Shown here: positions 1 to 8,121 of the stretch, in pieces
Position numbering within the stretch: position 1 is the first letter of the stretch
How the letters are laid out: the number at the start of each line of letters is the position of its first letter
Source: Hyphomicrobiales bacterium
GTDB taxonomy: Bacteria > Pseudomonadota > Alphaproteobacteria > Rhizobiales > Rhizobiaceae
Assembly: GCA_030456445.1 (NCBI GenBank)
Contig: JAKDNM010000030.1
Span: 1 to 32,892 of the forward strand
Direction: 5' to 3'
Length of the DNA stretch: 32,892 bases
The notes under the pieces: model-generated
Told to the model about the DNA's origin: nothing
Database searches by the model: none
What the model saw: the letters and a program-made list of their open reading frames with translations, nothing else
Made by a program: the position numbers and the translations under genes

Positions 1-158
1 GTTTCGCCAAGGACGAATCCGGCGCGACCGCCATCGAATACGGCCTCATCGCCGCGCTGATTGCTCTTGCGATTATCGTCGGGGCCGGTGCCCTCGGAAA
101 CTCGCTGAGCAATGAGTTCAACCGTATTGCTACCAAACTGGATGGCTATGCCACCTAA
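1..158 (+). CDS. pilA: Flp/Fap-type pilin PilA, 3' part (5' end outside window)
   Basis: This is the structural subunit of the Tad (Flp) pilus, used for surface attachment. The reading frame runs from base 3 to a TAA at 156-158 and gives 51 residues. It carries the Flp prepilin signature: a Gly followed by ATAIEYGLI, where the prepilin peptidase cuts after the Gly, then one hydrophobic helix (LIAALIALAIIVGAGAL) and a short polar tail ending in GYAT. The conserved Glu and Tyr of the mature N terminus are present. Only the short basic leader and start codon are missing, so the complete mature pilin (about 44 residues) is in the window. It is followed by a terminator and then the cpa assembly genes. 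Confidence 0.93.
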   Translation, partial: FAKDESGATAIEYGLIAALIALAIIVGAGALGNSLSNEFNRIATKLDGYAT

Positions 159-180
159 TTTGGCTTCTCTGTAGTTAAAA

Positions 181-216
181 CGGGTCGCCCCTTCCAGGGC
201 GGCCCGCGATATTTTT
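181..216 (+). terminator. Rho-independent terminator after pilA
   Basis: A 10-bp stem (181-190 with 197-206, one G-T wobble) with a 6-base loop is followed closely by ATATTTTT. It lies 22 bases after the pilA stop and before cpaA, so it probably makes pilin mRNA more abundant than mRNA for the assembly genes. The 180 bases from here to cpaA are AT-rich and could hold a separate cpaA promoter, but I see no convincing -35/-10 pair. Confidence 0.72.
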
Positions 217-396
217 GGACGGCCATGAAGCGGTGGTCTAGAACTGGATGGTTCAGGAGATGATACTGTACGAGTTTCGTATTTGATATTCATTCACCCT
301 TATCAGTTTTATTCTATTAGTGAACTTCAAATTGTGAGATGAACTGCGGATATCCGGGAATGCTGATCCGGCAGGCCGCCAGTAGAGCGATTGCAA

Positions 397-918
397 ATGC
401 TGCAAGCGGCGATATTCGTGGTCTTTCCCTTCTGCATGGTCTTCGCGGCCATCTCGGATATGCTGTCGATGACGATCGCCAACCGCGTCTCGATCGTCCT
501 GGCAATGACGTTCGCCATCGTCGCGCCGTTGACCGGCATGGAATGGAGCGCCTACGGCCTTCATCTGGCCGCCGGCGCCGCCGTCCTCGCCGTCACCTTC
601 ACCCTTTTCGCCATTGGCGGCATGGGCGGAGGCGACGCCAAGCTTCTCGCCGCAACCTCCGTATGGATGGGGTTCGGCATGCCGCTCGTGGAATATCTGG
701 TTTACGCTTCCGTGTTCGGCGGGGTGCTGACGATGGCCGTGCTGACCTATCGAAGCTCGGCTGTCCACACATTCTTCGGCCGGAATTTGTTCCTCCGCCA
801 GTTCGCCGACGACCGCAAGGGCGTTCCCTACGGCATCGCACTCGGCATAGGCGGGCTGCTGGCGTTTCCGGATTCGCCGCTGATGCAGTGGGCGCTGGAG
901 AGAGCGGTAGGGCAGTAG
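397..918 (+). CDS. cpaA: Prepilin peptidase CpaA/TadV (A24 family)
   Basis: This inner-membrane aspartic protease removes the leader from Flp prepilin. The protein is 173 residues and almost wholly hydrophobic, the usual size for the short Tad-type A24 peptidases that lack the N-methyltransferase domain. The two catalytic aspartates are visible: Asp21 in the SDMLSMTIANR segment and Asp80 in the GGGD motif (GGMGGGDAKL). I chose ATG 397 because an AGTAGAG stretch at 381-387 is suitably spaced; an in-frame TTG at 391 would add two residues. The gene stands between the pilA terminator and a palindromic repeat that begins right after its stop, so it may be transcribed apart from both pilA and cpaB. 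Confidence 0.92.
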   Translation: MLQAAIFVVFPFCMVFAAISDMLSMTIANRVSIVLAMTFAIVAPLTGMEWSAYGLHLAAGAAVLAVTFTLFAIGGMGGGDAKLLAATSVWMGFGMPLVEYLVYASVFGGVLTMAVLTYRSSAVHTFFGRNLFLRQFADDRKGVPYGIALGIGGLLAFPDSPLMQWALERAVGQ

Positions 919-988
919 CGGCAGTCGGCAGTCGGCAGTCGGAAATGAAACTACTCCCGACTGCCTATTGCCCACTGCCGATTGCCCG
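919..988. repeat. Palindromic array of 7-bp units, copy 1
   Basis: The left arm (919-942) is three units of GGCAGTC plus GG. After a 14-base spacer, the right arm (957-988) has four inverse units of consensus GRYTGCC (GACTGCC, TATTGCC, CACTGCC, GATTGCC). Together they can fold into one long imperfect hairpin directly after cpaA. A second copy with the same 7-bp period is at 28115-28212. The element is intergenic and resembles REP-type repeats; whether it acts as a terminator or mRNA stabiliser is unknown. Confidence 0.8.
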
Positions 989-1030
989 TCTTCTCTAAAC
1001 TTTTAATTAATCACGATTGTAAGTCCGCCA

Positions 1031-1045
1031 TTAACCCTAATTTGA
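1031..1045 (+). promoter_or_regulatory. Candidate CtrA box upstream of cpaB
   Basis: The sequence reads TTAA-N7-TTGA, one mismatch from the alphaproteobacterial CtrA consensus TTAA-N7-TTAA, about 60-75 bases before the cpaB start. CtrA controls pilus genes in Caulobacter. A weaker TTAA-N7-TGTA lies at 1007-1021. The assignment is inference from motif and position. Confidence 0.35.
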
Positions 1046-1106
1046 CCATTCCCGCAGCAATGTCCGGCACGGCTAGGTGATTTGTACGGGGGCGAGGGTT
1101 GGGAAC

Positions 1107-1919
1107 ATGGCAGCATCCAGGCTTGTGATTCTGGGGGTCGCGGTGGCGGCGGCCGGTGGTGCCGGCTACGTTGCCAAGCACATGACGGCGCAGAAGCCGG
1201 CGGCAGTCGTCTCCGCTCCGCATAAGCCGGCGATCGAGCTTTCGCAGGTGCTCGTCCTGAAAGAGGACGTTCCCGTCGGCGGCGTGCTCGACAGCCAGAT
1301 GCGCTGGCAGGAATGGCCGACCGATTCCATCGGCGACAATTACATCACCAAGGCTCAGAATCCGGATGCGATAACCAAGCTCAGAGGCGAGGTTGCCCGC
1401 ATCGCCATGTACAAGGGCGAGCCCCTCCGTCGTTCCAAGCTGGTCGGCGAGGGCAAGAGCCTGATGTCGTCCATCCTGCCCTCGGGAATGCGCGCCGTGG
1501 CCGTCCAGATCTCGGCGGAAACCTCGGCCGGCGGCTTCATCCTGCCGAACGATCATGTCGATGTCATCATGACCCGCCGTTCGCAGTCTCCCAATGTGGG
1601 GGCGAACGGCTTCATCACCGACACTATTCTGAAGAACATCCGCGTGCTGGCGATCGACCAGACGATCCAGCAGGACGAGGAAGGCAAGAAGACCAAGGTC
1701 GGCGCGACCGCCACCCTGGAACTCACGCCGATGCAGTCGGAAATCGTTACCGTCGCCGCCCAGATGGCCGACAAGCTGACGCTGGCTCTGCGCTCCGTAG
1801 CGGACACGCAACAGAAATCGGTCGGCGAGGCCGACTACCTCGTCTCCGGCGTGGGGCATCGCGGGACGATCCGTCTCATCAAATCGGGCGAAGTTTCGGA
1901 AGTGACGGCACAGAAATGA
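1107..1919 (+). CDS. cpaB: Flp pilus assembly protein CpaB/RcpC
   Basis: CpaB is a periplasmic component of the Tad secretion machine that works with the CpaC secretin. The 270-residue protein begins with one hydrophobic N-terminal segment (LVILGVAVAAAGGAGYVA), which is a signal anchor. An SAF-type domain follows (VLVLKEDVPVGGVLDSQM through EVARIAMYKGEPLRRSKL), then the RcpC-like region (GMRAVAVQISAETSAGGFILPNDHVDVIMT). ATG 1107 was chosen over GTG 1077 because it starts the protein just before the hydrophobic segment and has a GAGGG/GGGA stretch upstream. It is the first gene of the block cpaB-cpaC-cpaD-cpaE-cpaF-tadB-tadC; the TGA overlaps an upstream ATG of the cpaC frame. Confidence 0.93.
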   Translation: MAASRLVILGVAVAAAGGAGYVAKHMTAQKPAAVVSAPHKPAIELSQVLVLKEDVPVGGVLDSQMRWQEWPTDSIGDNYITKAQNPDAITKLRGEVARIAMYKGEPLRRSKLVGEGKSLMSSILPSGMRAVAVQISAETSAGGFILPNDHVDVIMTRRSQSPNVGANGFITDTILKNIRVLAIDQTIQQDEEGKKTKVGATATLELTPMQSEIVTVAAQMADKLTLALRSVADTQQKSVGEADYLVSGVGHRGTIRLIKSGEVSEVTAQK

Positions 1920-1942
1920 CGCGAGAGAGGGGCCTGCCGATC

Positions 1943-3463
1943 ATGACGGCGCATCGAAAGAACGGTTCCGGCCTGTCCCGGAAAAAGTTTGGGCGCCTCG
2001 CGGCCTGCACGGCGTCGCTGTTGCTGCTGGCTTCGGCGGCGGTGCCGCCCGCGGTCGCAGCCGACGTCGACGGCGCAAGCGGCAACACGCGCATTGTTTC
2101 CTCCTCCGCCGGCCAGCGCATCAAGCTCGGGCTGAACAAGTCGATCGTCATCGACCTGCCGCAGGACGCCTACGACATTCTCGTGGCCAATCCTTCCGTT
2201 GCCGACGCCGTCACCCGGACATCGCGACGCATCTACCTGTTCGGCAAGCAGGTCGGCCAGACCAACGTCTTCGTCTTCGGCGCCAACGGCCGGCAGATCG
2301 CCGCGTTGGATCTGACGATCGAACGCGACGTGTCGGGCCTTGAAGGCTATCTCAGCAAGTACATCCCCGGCTCCGATATCAGGGTCGAGCTTATAAACGA
2401 CAACGTCATCCTCTCCGGTACGGTGGAGACGCCTCTCGACGCGACGCGCGCGGTGCAACTCGCCACCGCTTTCGTAACCGGCGGCGAGGCGACGACCGGC
2501 CAGTATGCGCAGACCGCCGCGGGCGGCTCGTCCACCGGCGGCGTGGACATCAACAATCCCGATCAGACCCGCCAGAAGAGCGCCATCATCAACCTCCTGC
2601 AGATCGTCGGCGAGGATCAGGTCAGCCTGAAAGTGACGGTGGCGGAGGTCAGCCGCAGCGTCATGAGGCAGCTCGGCGTCAATCTCGTCGGACAGGCCGA
2701 CGGCATCTCGTTCGAGACCCTGGCGTCGGCGGCGGAATCGATCGTGAAGGCCGGCACCAGCGGATCGGGCGTGGGTGGAGCGAGCTACCTTTCCGGCACT
2801 CTAAGAGCGATGGAACAGTCCGGCGTCATGAAAACGCTTGCCGAACCCACGCTCAGCGCCGTTTCGGGAGAGAAGGCGACCTTCAAGGTCGGCGGCGAAT
2901 ACAATTTTCAAACAACGCAGACCGTTAACGGGGTTTCGACATCTGGAATCGACACCATTGAGTATGGTATAGGTTTAGAATTCCAACCGGTTGTACTTTC
3001 TGCTGGCCGGATCAGTCTGAAGATCAGGACTTCAGTTTCCGAGCCGACCTCGGAGGCGAACGGGCAGCAAGTTACCGGCGCCATTCTTTCGCTCCGCAAG
3101 CGCCTTGCCGATACCACGGTGGAATTGCCTTCCGGCGGTTCCATGATGATTGCGGGTCTGGTGAGCGACGACGTCCGTCAGGCCTACAATGCCGTTCCCG
3201 GCCTGTCGAAGGTTCCGGTGCTCGGTGCCCTGTTCCGCAGCCGTGAGTTCGTGCGCAACGAATCGGAAGTGGTCATCATCGTCACGCCCTATCTGGTCCG
3301 GCCTGTCGCACGTAACCAGCTCTCCAAGCCGGACGACAATTTCAATCCTCCGAGCGAAGGCGCGGGAATGTTCCTCGGGCGCGTCAACCGGGTTTACGGA
3401 ACCATGCGCACGAACCTGCCGGACGGTCGCTATCACGGCGTCGTCGGCTACATCTACAAGTAA
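1943..3463 (+). CDS. cpaC: Flp pilus outer-membrane secretin CpaC/RcpA
   Basis: CpaC forms the outer-membrane channel through which the Tad pilus leaves the cell. The protein is 506 residues with an N-terminal signal peptide (LAACTASLLLLASAAVPPAVA, cut before ADVD). It has the pilus-type N-terminal domain (IKLGLNKSIVIDLPQDAYDILVANP), a BON-like segment (RVELINDNVILSGTV), and a C-terminal secretin domain with LAEPTLSAVSGEKATFKVGGE and VPGLSKVPVLGALFRS, the secretin hallmark. ATG 1943 is preceded by GAGAGAGGGG at 1922-1931, a strong ribosome site, so it is preferred to the ATG at 1916 that overlaps the cpaB stop. Bases about 2900-3010 use rarer, AT-rich codons than the rest of the gene. Confidence 0.95.
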   Translation: MTAHRKNGSGLSRKKFGRLAACTASLLLLASAAVPPAVAADVDGASGNTRIVSSSAGQRIKLGLNKSIVIDLPQDAYDILVANPSVADAVTRTSRRIYLFGKQVGQTNVFVFGANGRQIAALDLTIERDVSGLEGYLSKYIPGSDIRVELINDNVILSGTVETPLDATRAVQLATAFVTGGEATTGQYAQTAAGGSSTGGVDINNPDQTRQKSAIINLLQIVGEDQVSLKVTVAEVSRSVMRQLGVNLVGQADGISFETLASAAESIVKAGTSGSGVGGASYLSGTLRAMEQSGVMKTLAEPTLSAVSGEKATFKVGGEYNFQTTQTVNGVSTSGIDTIEYGIGLEFQPVVLSAGRISLKIRTSVSEPTSEANGQQVTGAILSLRKRLADTTVELPSGGSMMIAGLVSDDVRQAYNAVPGLSKVPVLGALFRSREFVRNESEVVIIVTPYLVRPVARNQLSKPDDNFNPPSEGAGMFLGRVNRVYGTMRTNLPDGRYHGVVGYIYK

Positions 3464-3479
3464 TCGGGGACCTGCGGAC

Positions 3480-4214
3480 ATGTCCGACTCAACAATGAAG
3501 AACAGCCCCGTCCGGGCAAAGCGCCGCGCGGGCGCCAGCATTCGGCTCGGCCTCTATCCGGTGGCCGCCGCGATCGGCCTTTCGCTCCTTTCCGGTTGTG
3601 TCGGGCGCGACCATGTCATTGTCGGCGCAGTCCCCGACGATTACCGCACGAACCACCCCATCGTCATTTCCGAGAAAAACCAGGTGACCGATATTCCTGT
3701 CGGCGCGGCGGATCGCACAATGACGCGCTCGCAGCGCGAGCAGCTTCAGGGCTTCCTCGGCTCCTATGACCGCAGCGCGGCGCCGACCGTCCAGATTCTT
3801 CTGCCGCAAGGCTCCGCGAACGAGGCCGCCGCGCGCAGGGCCGCCGCCGGTCTGACACAGGTGGCAAGGAATGCCGGCGTGCCGCGTCGCAGCATCACCA
3901 TCCTTTCCTACCGCGTGAATGCGCCGGATTCGCAGCCGCCGATCCGCGTCTCCTATTCGAAGGTCGTTGCCTCCGCCGGCCCCTGCGGCCGCTGGCCCGA
4001 CGATCTCATGAAGAACGCGGACAATAAGCATTACGCCGATTTCGGCTGCTCCTATCAGCGCAACCTGGCCGCGCAAGTCGCCAATCCGAACGATTTGATC
4101 GGGCCGCGCAAGATGGGCGATACCGACGCGGAGAACCGCAACAACGTCATCAATGTCTACCGCGGCAGAGGCATTTCGCCGGAATTCCTGGGTAATTCCG
4201 AAGTGAATTACTGA
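3480..4214 (+). CDS. cpaD: Pilus assembly lipoprotein CpaD
   Basis: CpaD is an outer-membrane lipoprotein thought to help the CpaC secretin assemble or insert. The 244-residue product has a basic N terminus, a hydrophobic stretch and a lipobox (LLSGC) with the lipidated cysteine at residue 40. The CpaD family region follows (DDYRTNHPIVISEKN, then VSYSKVVASAGPCGRWPDDL and FGCSYQRNLAAQVANPNDLIGPR). ATG 3480 has GGGGA about 9 bases upstream; an in-frame ATG at 3495 is the alternative. It lies 16 bases after cpaC and 39 bases before cpaE in one transcription unit. Confidence 0.92.
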   Translation: MSDSTMKNSPVRAKRRAGASIRLGLYPVAAAIGLSLLSGCVGRDHVIVGAVPDDYRTNHPIVISEKNQVTDIPVGAADRTMTRSQREQLQGFLGSYDRSAAPTVQILLPQGSANEAAARRAAAGLTQVARNAGVPRRSITILSYRVNAPDSQPPIRVSYSKVVASAGPCGRWPDDLMKNADNKHYADFGCSYQRNLAAQVANPNDLIGPRKMGDTDAENRNNVINVYRGRGISPEFLGNSEVNY

Positions 4215-4253
4215 CCCGTGCAGCCCGCGCCGGAGCATCAAGAGAGCACGTCC

Positions 4254-5543
4254 ATGAGCAATCTCGCATATGAATCCGCTCCCGACCGCGAGGAGACCCG
4301 GCAGCAGGATATCGCTGCGATGAACATCTTGCGGCCCATTCCGCGTATCTCGATCCAGGCCTTCTGTGAGACCGAAGGTGTGTCCGGCCCGATCGAACGC
4401 GCCGGCGAGGACCGGCGCATGGCCAAGACCCACCTGAAGGTACATATGGGCGGCATCGAAACGGCCATCGAGTTCTACCGTTCCGCGCCGACGCCCAACC
4501 TCATCCTTCTGGAATCCCGGCGCGAGCCGAAGGAACTGATCGAATCGCTCCGGCAGCTTGCCGAGATATGCGATCCCAGTTCCAAGGTTGTGATCATCGG
4601 CCACTACAACGACGTCTGGCTCTATCGCGAACTGATCCGTTCGGGCATTTCCGAATATGTCGTGGCGCCGGTTTCGATGGCGGACATCGTGGCGGTCATA
4701 TCGGCGATATTCATCGACCCGGAAGCCGAGCCCATGGGCCGTTCCATCGCCTTTGTCGGGGCCAAGGGCGGCGTCGGCTCCTCGACCATCGCGCACAATG
4801 TGGCGTGGAGCATGTCGACCCTTTTCAGCTCCGAGGTTGTGGTTGCCGATATGGACCTGGCCTTCGGCACGGCCAACATCAATTTCGACCAGGATCCGGC
4901 GCAGGGCATGGCCGAAGCTGTATTCTCGCCGGAGCGCATCGACGAAGTCTATCTCGACCGCCTGCTTGCCCAATGCGCGGAGCACCTGTCGCTGCTCGCA
5001 GCGCCTTCAACGTTGGAGCGGGTTTACGATTTCGAGGGCGACGCGTTCTCCCAAATCATCGAGATCGCGCAGCGCAGCGCGCCTCTGCTTGTCCTTGACG
5101 TTCCTCATGTCTGGAACGGCTGGACGCGCACGACGCTCTCCCAGGCCGACGAGATCGTGATCACCGCTACGCCTGAACTCGCCAATCTCCGCAACGCCAA
5201 GAATTTGATCGACACGCTGAGGAAGTTGCGCCCGAACGACGCCCCGCCCCATCTGATCGTCAATCAGGTTGGCATTCCCAAGCGCCCCGAAATATCCGCC
5301 AAGGACTTCGCGGAGCCATTGGAACTGACCCCGCTTGCGGTCATCCCCTTCGACCCGCAGCTTTTCGGCAACGCCGCCAATAACGGCCGCATGCTCGGCG
5401 AGATGGATGCCAGGCACGCGATCGTCCAGTCGATGGCGGAGATGGCCCACGTCCTGACCGGACGCAGCGAGGTGAAGGCGAAGAAGAAGCCCGGCATAGG
5501 GAATCTTCTCGACCGGATGAAAGCGCTCAAGGCGAAGAAATAG
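4254..5543 (+). CDS. cpaE: Pilus localisation ATPase-like protein CpaE/TadZ
   Basis: CpaE places the Tad apparatus at its site on the cell, usually a pole. The protein is 429 residues: an N-terminal receiver-like domain (about 60-155) without an obvious phosphorylation site, then a MinD/ParA-like domain. The P-loop at residues 169-178 reads GAKGGVGSST. The signature lysine (Lys171) is kept, but the usual second lysine is Ser176, as I recall for other CpaE/TadZ proteins, so ATP hydrolysis is doubtful. Later motifs include VVVADMDLAFGTANINFDQDP and LLVLDVPHVWNGWT. The C terminus is lysine-rich. ATG 4254 has AGAGAG 7 bases upstream, which is why it is chosen over GTG 4218. Confidence 0.92.
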   Translation: MSNLAYESAPDREETRQQDIAAMNILRPIPRISIQAFCETEGVSGPIERAGEDRRMAKTHLKVHMGGIETAIEFYRSAPTPNLILLESRREPKELIESLRQLAEICDPSSKVVIIGHYNDVWLYRELIRSGISEYVVAPVSMADIVAVISAIFIDPEAEPMGRSIAFVGAKGGVGSSTIAHNVAWSMSTLFSSEVVVADMDLAFGTANINFDQDPAQGMAEAVFSPERIDEVYLDRLLAQCAEHLSLLAAPSTLERVYDFEGDAFSQIIEIAQRSAPLLVLDVPHVWNGWTRTTLSQADEIVITATPELANLRNAKNLIDTLRKLRPNDAPPHLIVNQVGIPKRPEISAKDFAEPLELTPLAVIPFDPQLFGNAANNGRMLGEMDARHAIVQSMAEMAHVLTGRSEVKAKKKPGIGNLLDRMKALKAKK

Positions 5544-5573
5544 TGTCTGCTCGATTGGACTGGTTCAGCCATC

Positions 5574-7070
5574 ATGTTTGGTAAGCGAGGCAACAATTCA
5601 GGGGACAGAAGCGTGTCGGATACCCATCCGGCCGCTCCGTCCGGTGACGTGGCCGTCATCGAGCCGCGAGCGCCCGAGCCACGCCCGAGCGCGCCGCGCG
5701 CCGCTCCGATTCCGCCCGCTGCGGCCGCCGCGTCCAGAGCGCCGCAAAAGGCGCCTTCCGCTCCCCGTTCGATGGCGCGCGAACGCAGCGAATCCTATTA
5801 CGACACCAAGAGCCAGGTTTTCTCCGCCCTCATCGACACGATCGATCTGTCGCAGCTTGCCAAGCTCGATCCCGACAGCGCGCGAGAGGAAATCCGCGAC
5901 ATCGTCAACGACATCATCGCGATCAAGAATTTCGCGATGTCGATTTCCGAGCAGGAGGAACTGCTCGAGGACATCTGCAACGACGTGCTCGGCTACGGTC
6001 CGCTCGAGCCGTTGCTTGCCCGCGACGACATCGCCGACATCATGGTCAACGGCGCCAAGCACGTCTACATCGAGGTCAACGGCAAGGTCGAGCAGACCGG
6101 CATCCGCTTCCGCGACAACCAGCAACTCCTTAACGTCTGTCAGCGCATCGTCAGCCAGGTCGGCCGCCGCGTCGATGAATCTTCCCCGATCTGCGATGCC
6201 CGCCTGCCCGACGGGAGCCGCGTCAACGTCATCGCGCCGCCCCTTTCCATCGACGGGACCGCGCTCACCATCCGCAAGTTCAAGAAGGACAAGCTGACAC
6301 TCGACCAGCTCGTCAAGTTCGGCGCCATTTCTCCGGCCGGCGCCGATATCTTGAAGATCATCGGGCGCGTGCGCTGCAATGTCGTCATCTCGGGTGGTAC
6401 CGGATCGGGCAAGACGACGCTCCTCAACTGCCTGACCAACTATATCGATCGCGACGAGCGCATCATCACCTGCGAGGATTCCGCCGAACTGCAACTCCAG
6501 CAGCCGCATACCGTGCGCCTCGAAACACGTCCGCCGAACCTCGAAGGCGAGGGCGAGGTGACGATGCGCGATCTCGTCAAGAACTGCCTGCGCATGCGTC
6601 CGGAACGCATCATCGTGGGCGAGGTGCGCGGGCCTGAGGTTTTCGACCTTCTGCAGGCGATGAACACCGGCCATGACGGTTCGATGGGCACCATCCACTC
6701 CAACTCGCCGCGCGAATGCCTGAACCGCATGGAATCGATGATCGCCATGGGCGGCTATTCGCTGCCGCCGAAGACGGTGCGCGAGATCATCACCGGTTCG
6801 ATCGACGTCATCATCCAGGCCGCGCGTCTCCGCGACGGCTCCCGCCGCATCACGCACATCACCGAGGTGGTGGGCATGGAAGGCGACGTCGTCATCACGC
6901 AGGATATCGTCGTCTACAACATCAAGGGCGAGGATGCCTCGGGCCGGCTGATCGGCGAGCACGTGTCGACCGGCATCGGCCGGCCGCATTTCTGGGAGCG
7001 GGCGCGCTACTACAATGAGGAGCAGCGCCTCGCCGGCGCTCTCGAGGCCATGGACAAGCGGGCCGAATGA
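5574..7070 (+). CDS. cpaF: Tad pilus secretion ATPase CpaF/TadA
   Basis: CpaF is the hexameric cytoplasmic ATPase that powers Tad pilus assembly (type II/IV secretion ATPase family). The protein is 498 residues. A disordered Pro/Ala-rich leader (about 20-65) is followed by the N-terminal domain ([24 protein letters not shown]) and the RecA-like core. The core shows Walker [10 protein letters not shown] at 274-282, the Asp box ([11 protein letters not shown]), Walker B ([12 protein letters not shown]) and the His box ([13 protein letters not shown]). All catalytic motifs look intact. It starts 30 bases after cpaE and is followed at 28 bases by tadB. Confidence 0.96.
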   Translation: MFGKRGNNSGDRSVSDTHPAAPSGDVAVIEPRAPEPRPSAPRAAPIPPAAAAASRAPQKAPSAPRSMARERSESYYDTKSQVFSALIDTIDLSQLAKLDPDSAREEIRDIVNDIIAIKNFAMSISEQEELLEDICNDVLGYGPLEPLLARDDIADIMVNGAKHVYIEVNGKVEQTGIRFRDNQQLLNVCQRIVSQVGRRVDESSPICDARLPDGSRVNVIAPPLSIDGTALTIRKFKKDKLTLDQLVKFGAISPAGADILKIIGRVRCNVVISGGTGSGKTTLLNCLTNYIDRDERIITCEDSAELQLQQPHTVRLETRPPNLEGEGEVTMRDLVKNCLRMRPERIIVGEVRGPEVFDLLQAMNTGHDGSMGTIHSNSPRECLNRMESMIAMGGYSLPPKTVREIITGSIDVIIQAARLRDGSRRITHITEVVGMEGDVVITQDIVVYNIKGEDASGRLIGEHVSTGIGRPHFWERARYYNEEQRLAGALEAMDKRAE

Positions 7071-7098
7071 CCGCTTTTGAGAGTTAGGCAAGCAGGAA

Positions 7099-8112
7099 AT
7101 GTTCGGTATCGACGGCACCGTCCTTCTCTTCGTGCTCCTGGCCGGGTGCAGCGCGGGCGCCGTCGCCTACGCTTTCCTGTTCACGCGCATCTCGAACGAG
7201 CAGAATGCGCAAAAGCGCCTTCGCACGGTGAAGAGCGCCGACACCGACCAGATTAGCGTGAAAGCTTCGCGCGATCGCCTGGCCGAGGTTGCCAAGCGCC
7301 GCAGGTCTATCCAGGATTCGCTGAAGGAACTCGACGAAAAGCAGAAGCTGAAGGATCAGAACGTCAAGAAACCGCCCCTGAAGGTCCAGATACGTCAGGC
7401 GGGCCTGCACATCTCCATGGAGCGGTTTTACCTTTACTCCGCCCTTTGTGGCCTTCTTCTTACCGCGGTTGTCTTCTTCTCGGGGGCGTCGGTCTATGTT
7501 ATTCCCGGTGCCCTGCTCGCCGGCGCTCTCGGCATTCCGCGCTGGCTGGTGATGTTTATGCGCGCGCGCCGGGTAAAGGCCTTCCTCAACGAATTTCCGA
7601 ACGCCCTCGACGTGATCGTGCGCGCCGTCAAATCCGGCCTGCCGCTGAACGACGCCGTGCGCCTGATCGCGAGCGAGGCGCAGGAACCCGTCAGGACGGA
7701 ATTCCGCCGCATCGTGGAGTCCCAGCAGATGGGTCTTTCCATTCCCGAGGCGGCGATGCGGCTGCCGGAGACCATGCCCTGCCCGGAAGCGGGCTTTTTC
7801 GGGATCGTCATCCAGATCCAGAGCCAGGCCGGCGGCAATCTCTCCGAGGCGCTCGGCAATCTTTCGCGCGTCCTGCGCGACCGCAAGAAGATGAAGGCGA
7901 AGGTCCAGGCGCTGTCGATGGAGGCAAAGGCTTCCGCGGCGATCATCGGCTCGCTGCCGATCATCGTCGCCGGGCTGGTCTATATTTCGAGCCCCTCCTA
8001 CATCATGCCGCTTTTCGTCACGAGTACCGGCCACCTGCTGCTCGGCATCGCGGCGGTATGGATGTCGATGGGCATCTTCGTCATGAAGAAGATGATGAAT
8101 TTCGAGGTTTAG
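7099..8112 (+). CDS. tadB: Tad pilus inner-membrane platform protein TadB
   Basis: TadB is one of two GspF-like membrane proteins that form the platform on which CpaF acts. The protein is 337 residues: an N-terminal membrane segment (about 6-28), a charged cytoplasmic stretch, two membrane segments near 112-150, a T2SSF domain (FLNEFPNALDVIVRAVKSGLPLNDAVRLIA through GGNLSEALGNLSRVLRDRKKM) and two C-terminal membrane segments (AAIIGSLPIIVAGLVYI and LLLGIAAVWMSMGIFVM). An AGCAGGAA ribosome site lies just before ATG 7099. tadC follows 9 bases after the stop, so the two are very likely translated together. Confidence 0.95.
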   Translation: MFGIDGTVLLFVLLAGCSAGAVAYAFLFTRISNEQNAQKRLRTVKSADTDQISVKASRDRLAEVAKRRRSIQDSLKELDEKQKLKDQNVKKPPLKVQIRQAGLHISMERFYLYSALCGLLLTAVVFFSGASVYVIPGALLAGALGIPRWLVMFMRARRVKAFLNEFPNALDVIVRAVKSGLPLNDAVRLIASEAQEPVRTEFRRIVESQQMGLSIPEAAMRLPETMPCPEAGFFGIVIQIQSQAGGNLSEALGNLSRVLRDRKKMKAKVQALSMEAKASAAIIGSLPIIVAGLVYISSPSYIMPLFVTSTGHLLLGIAAVWMSMGIFVMKKMMNFEV

Positions 8113-8121
8113 AGCCTAGCC

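Noticed and set aside
919..988. CRISPR-like array because of regular short repeats
   Set aside because: Units are 7 bp, contiguous and inverted in the second half, with no spacers of regular size and no cas genes.
3489..4985. Long open frame on the - strand opposite cpaD and cpaE (498 codons)
   Set aside because: It runs against two clear pilus genes, is very Arg/His/Asp-rich, has no domain, and is typical antisense of GC-rich coding DNA.
5598..7118. 506-codon - strand frame opposite cpaF
   Set aside because: Antisense shadow of cpaF, with no motif and abnormal residue composition.
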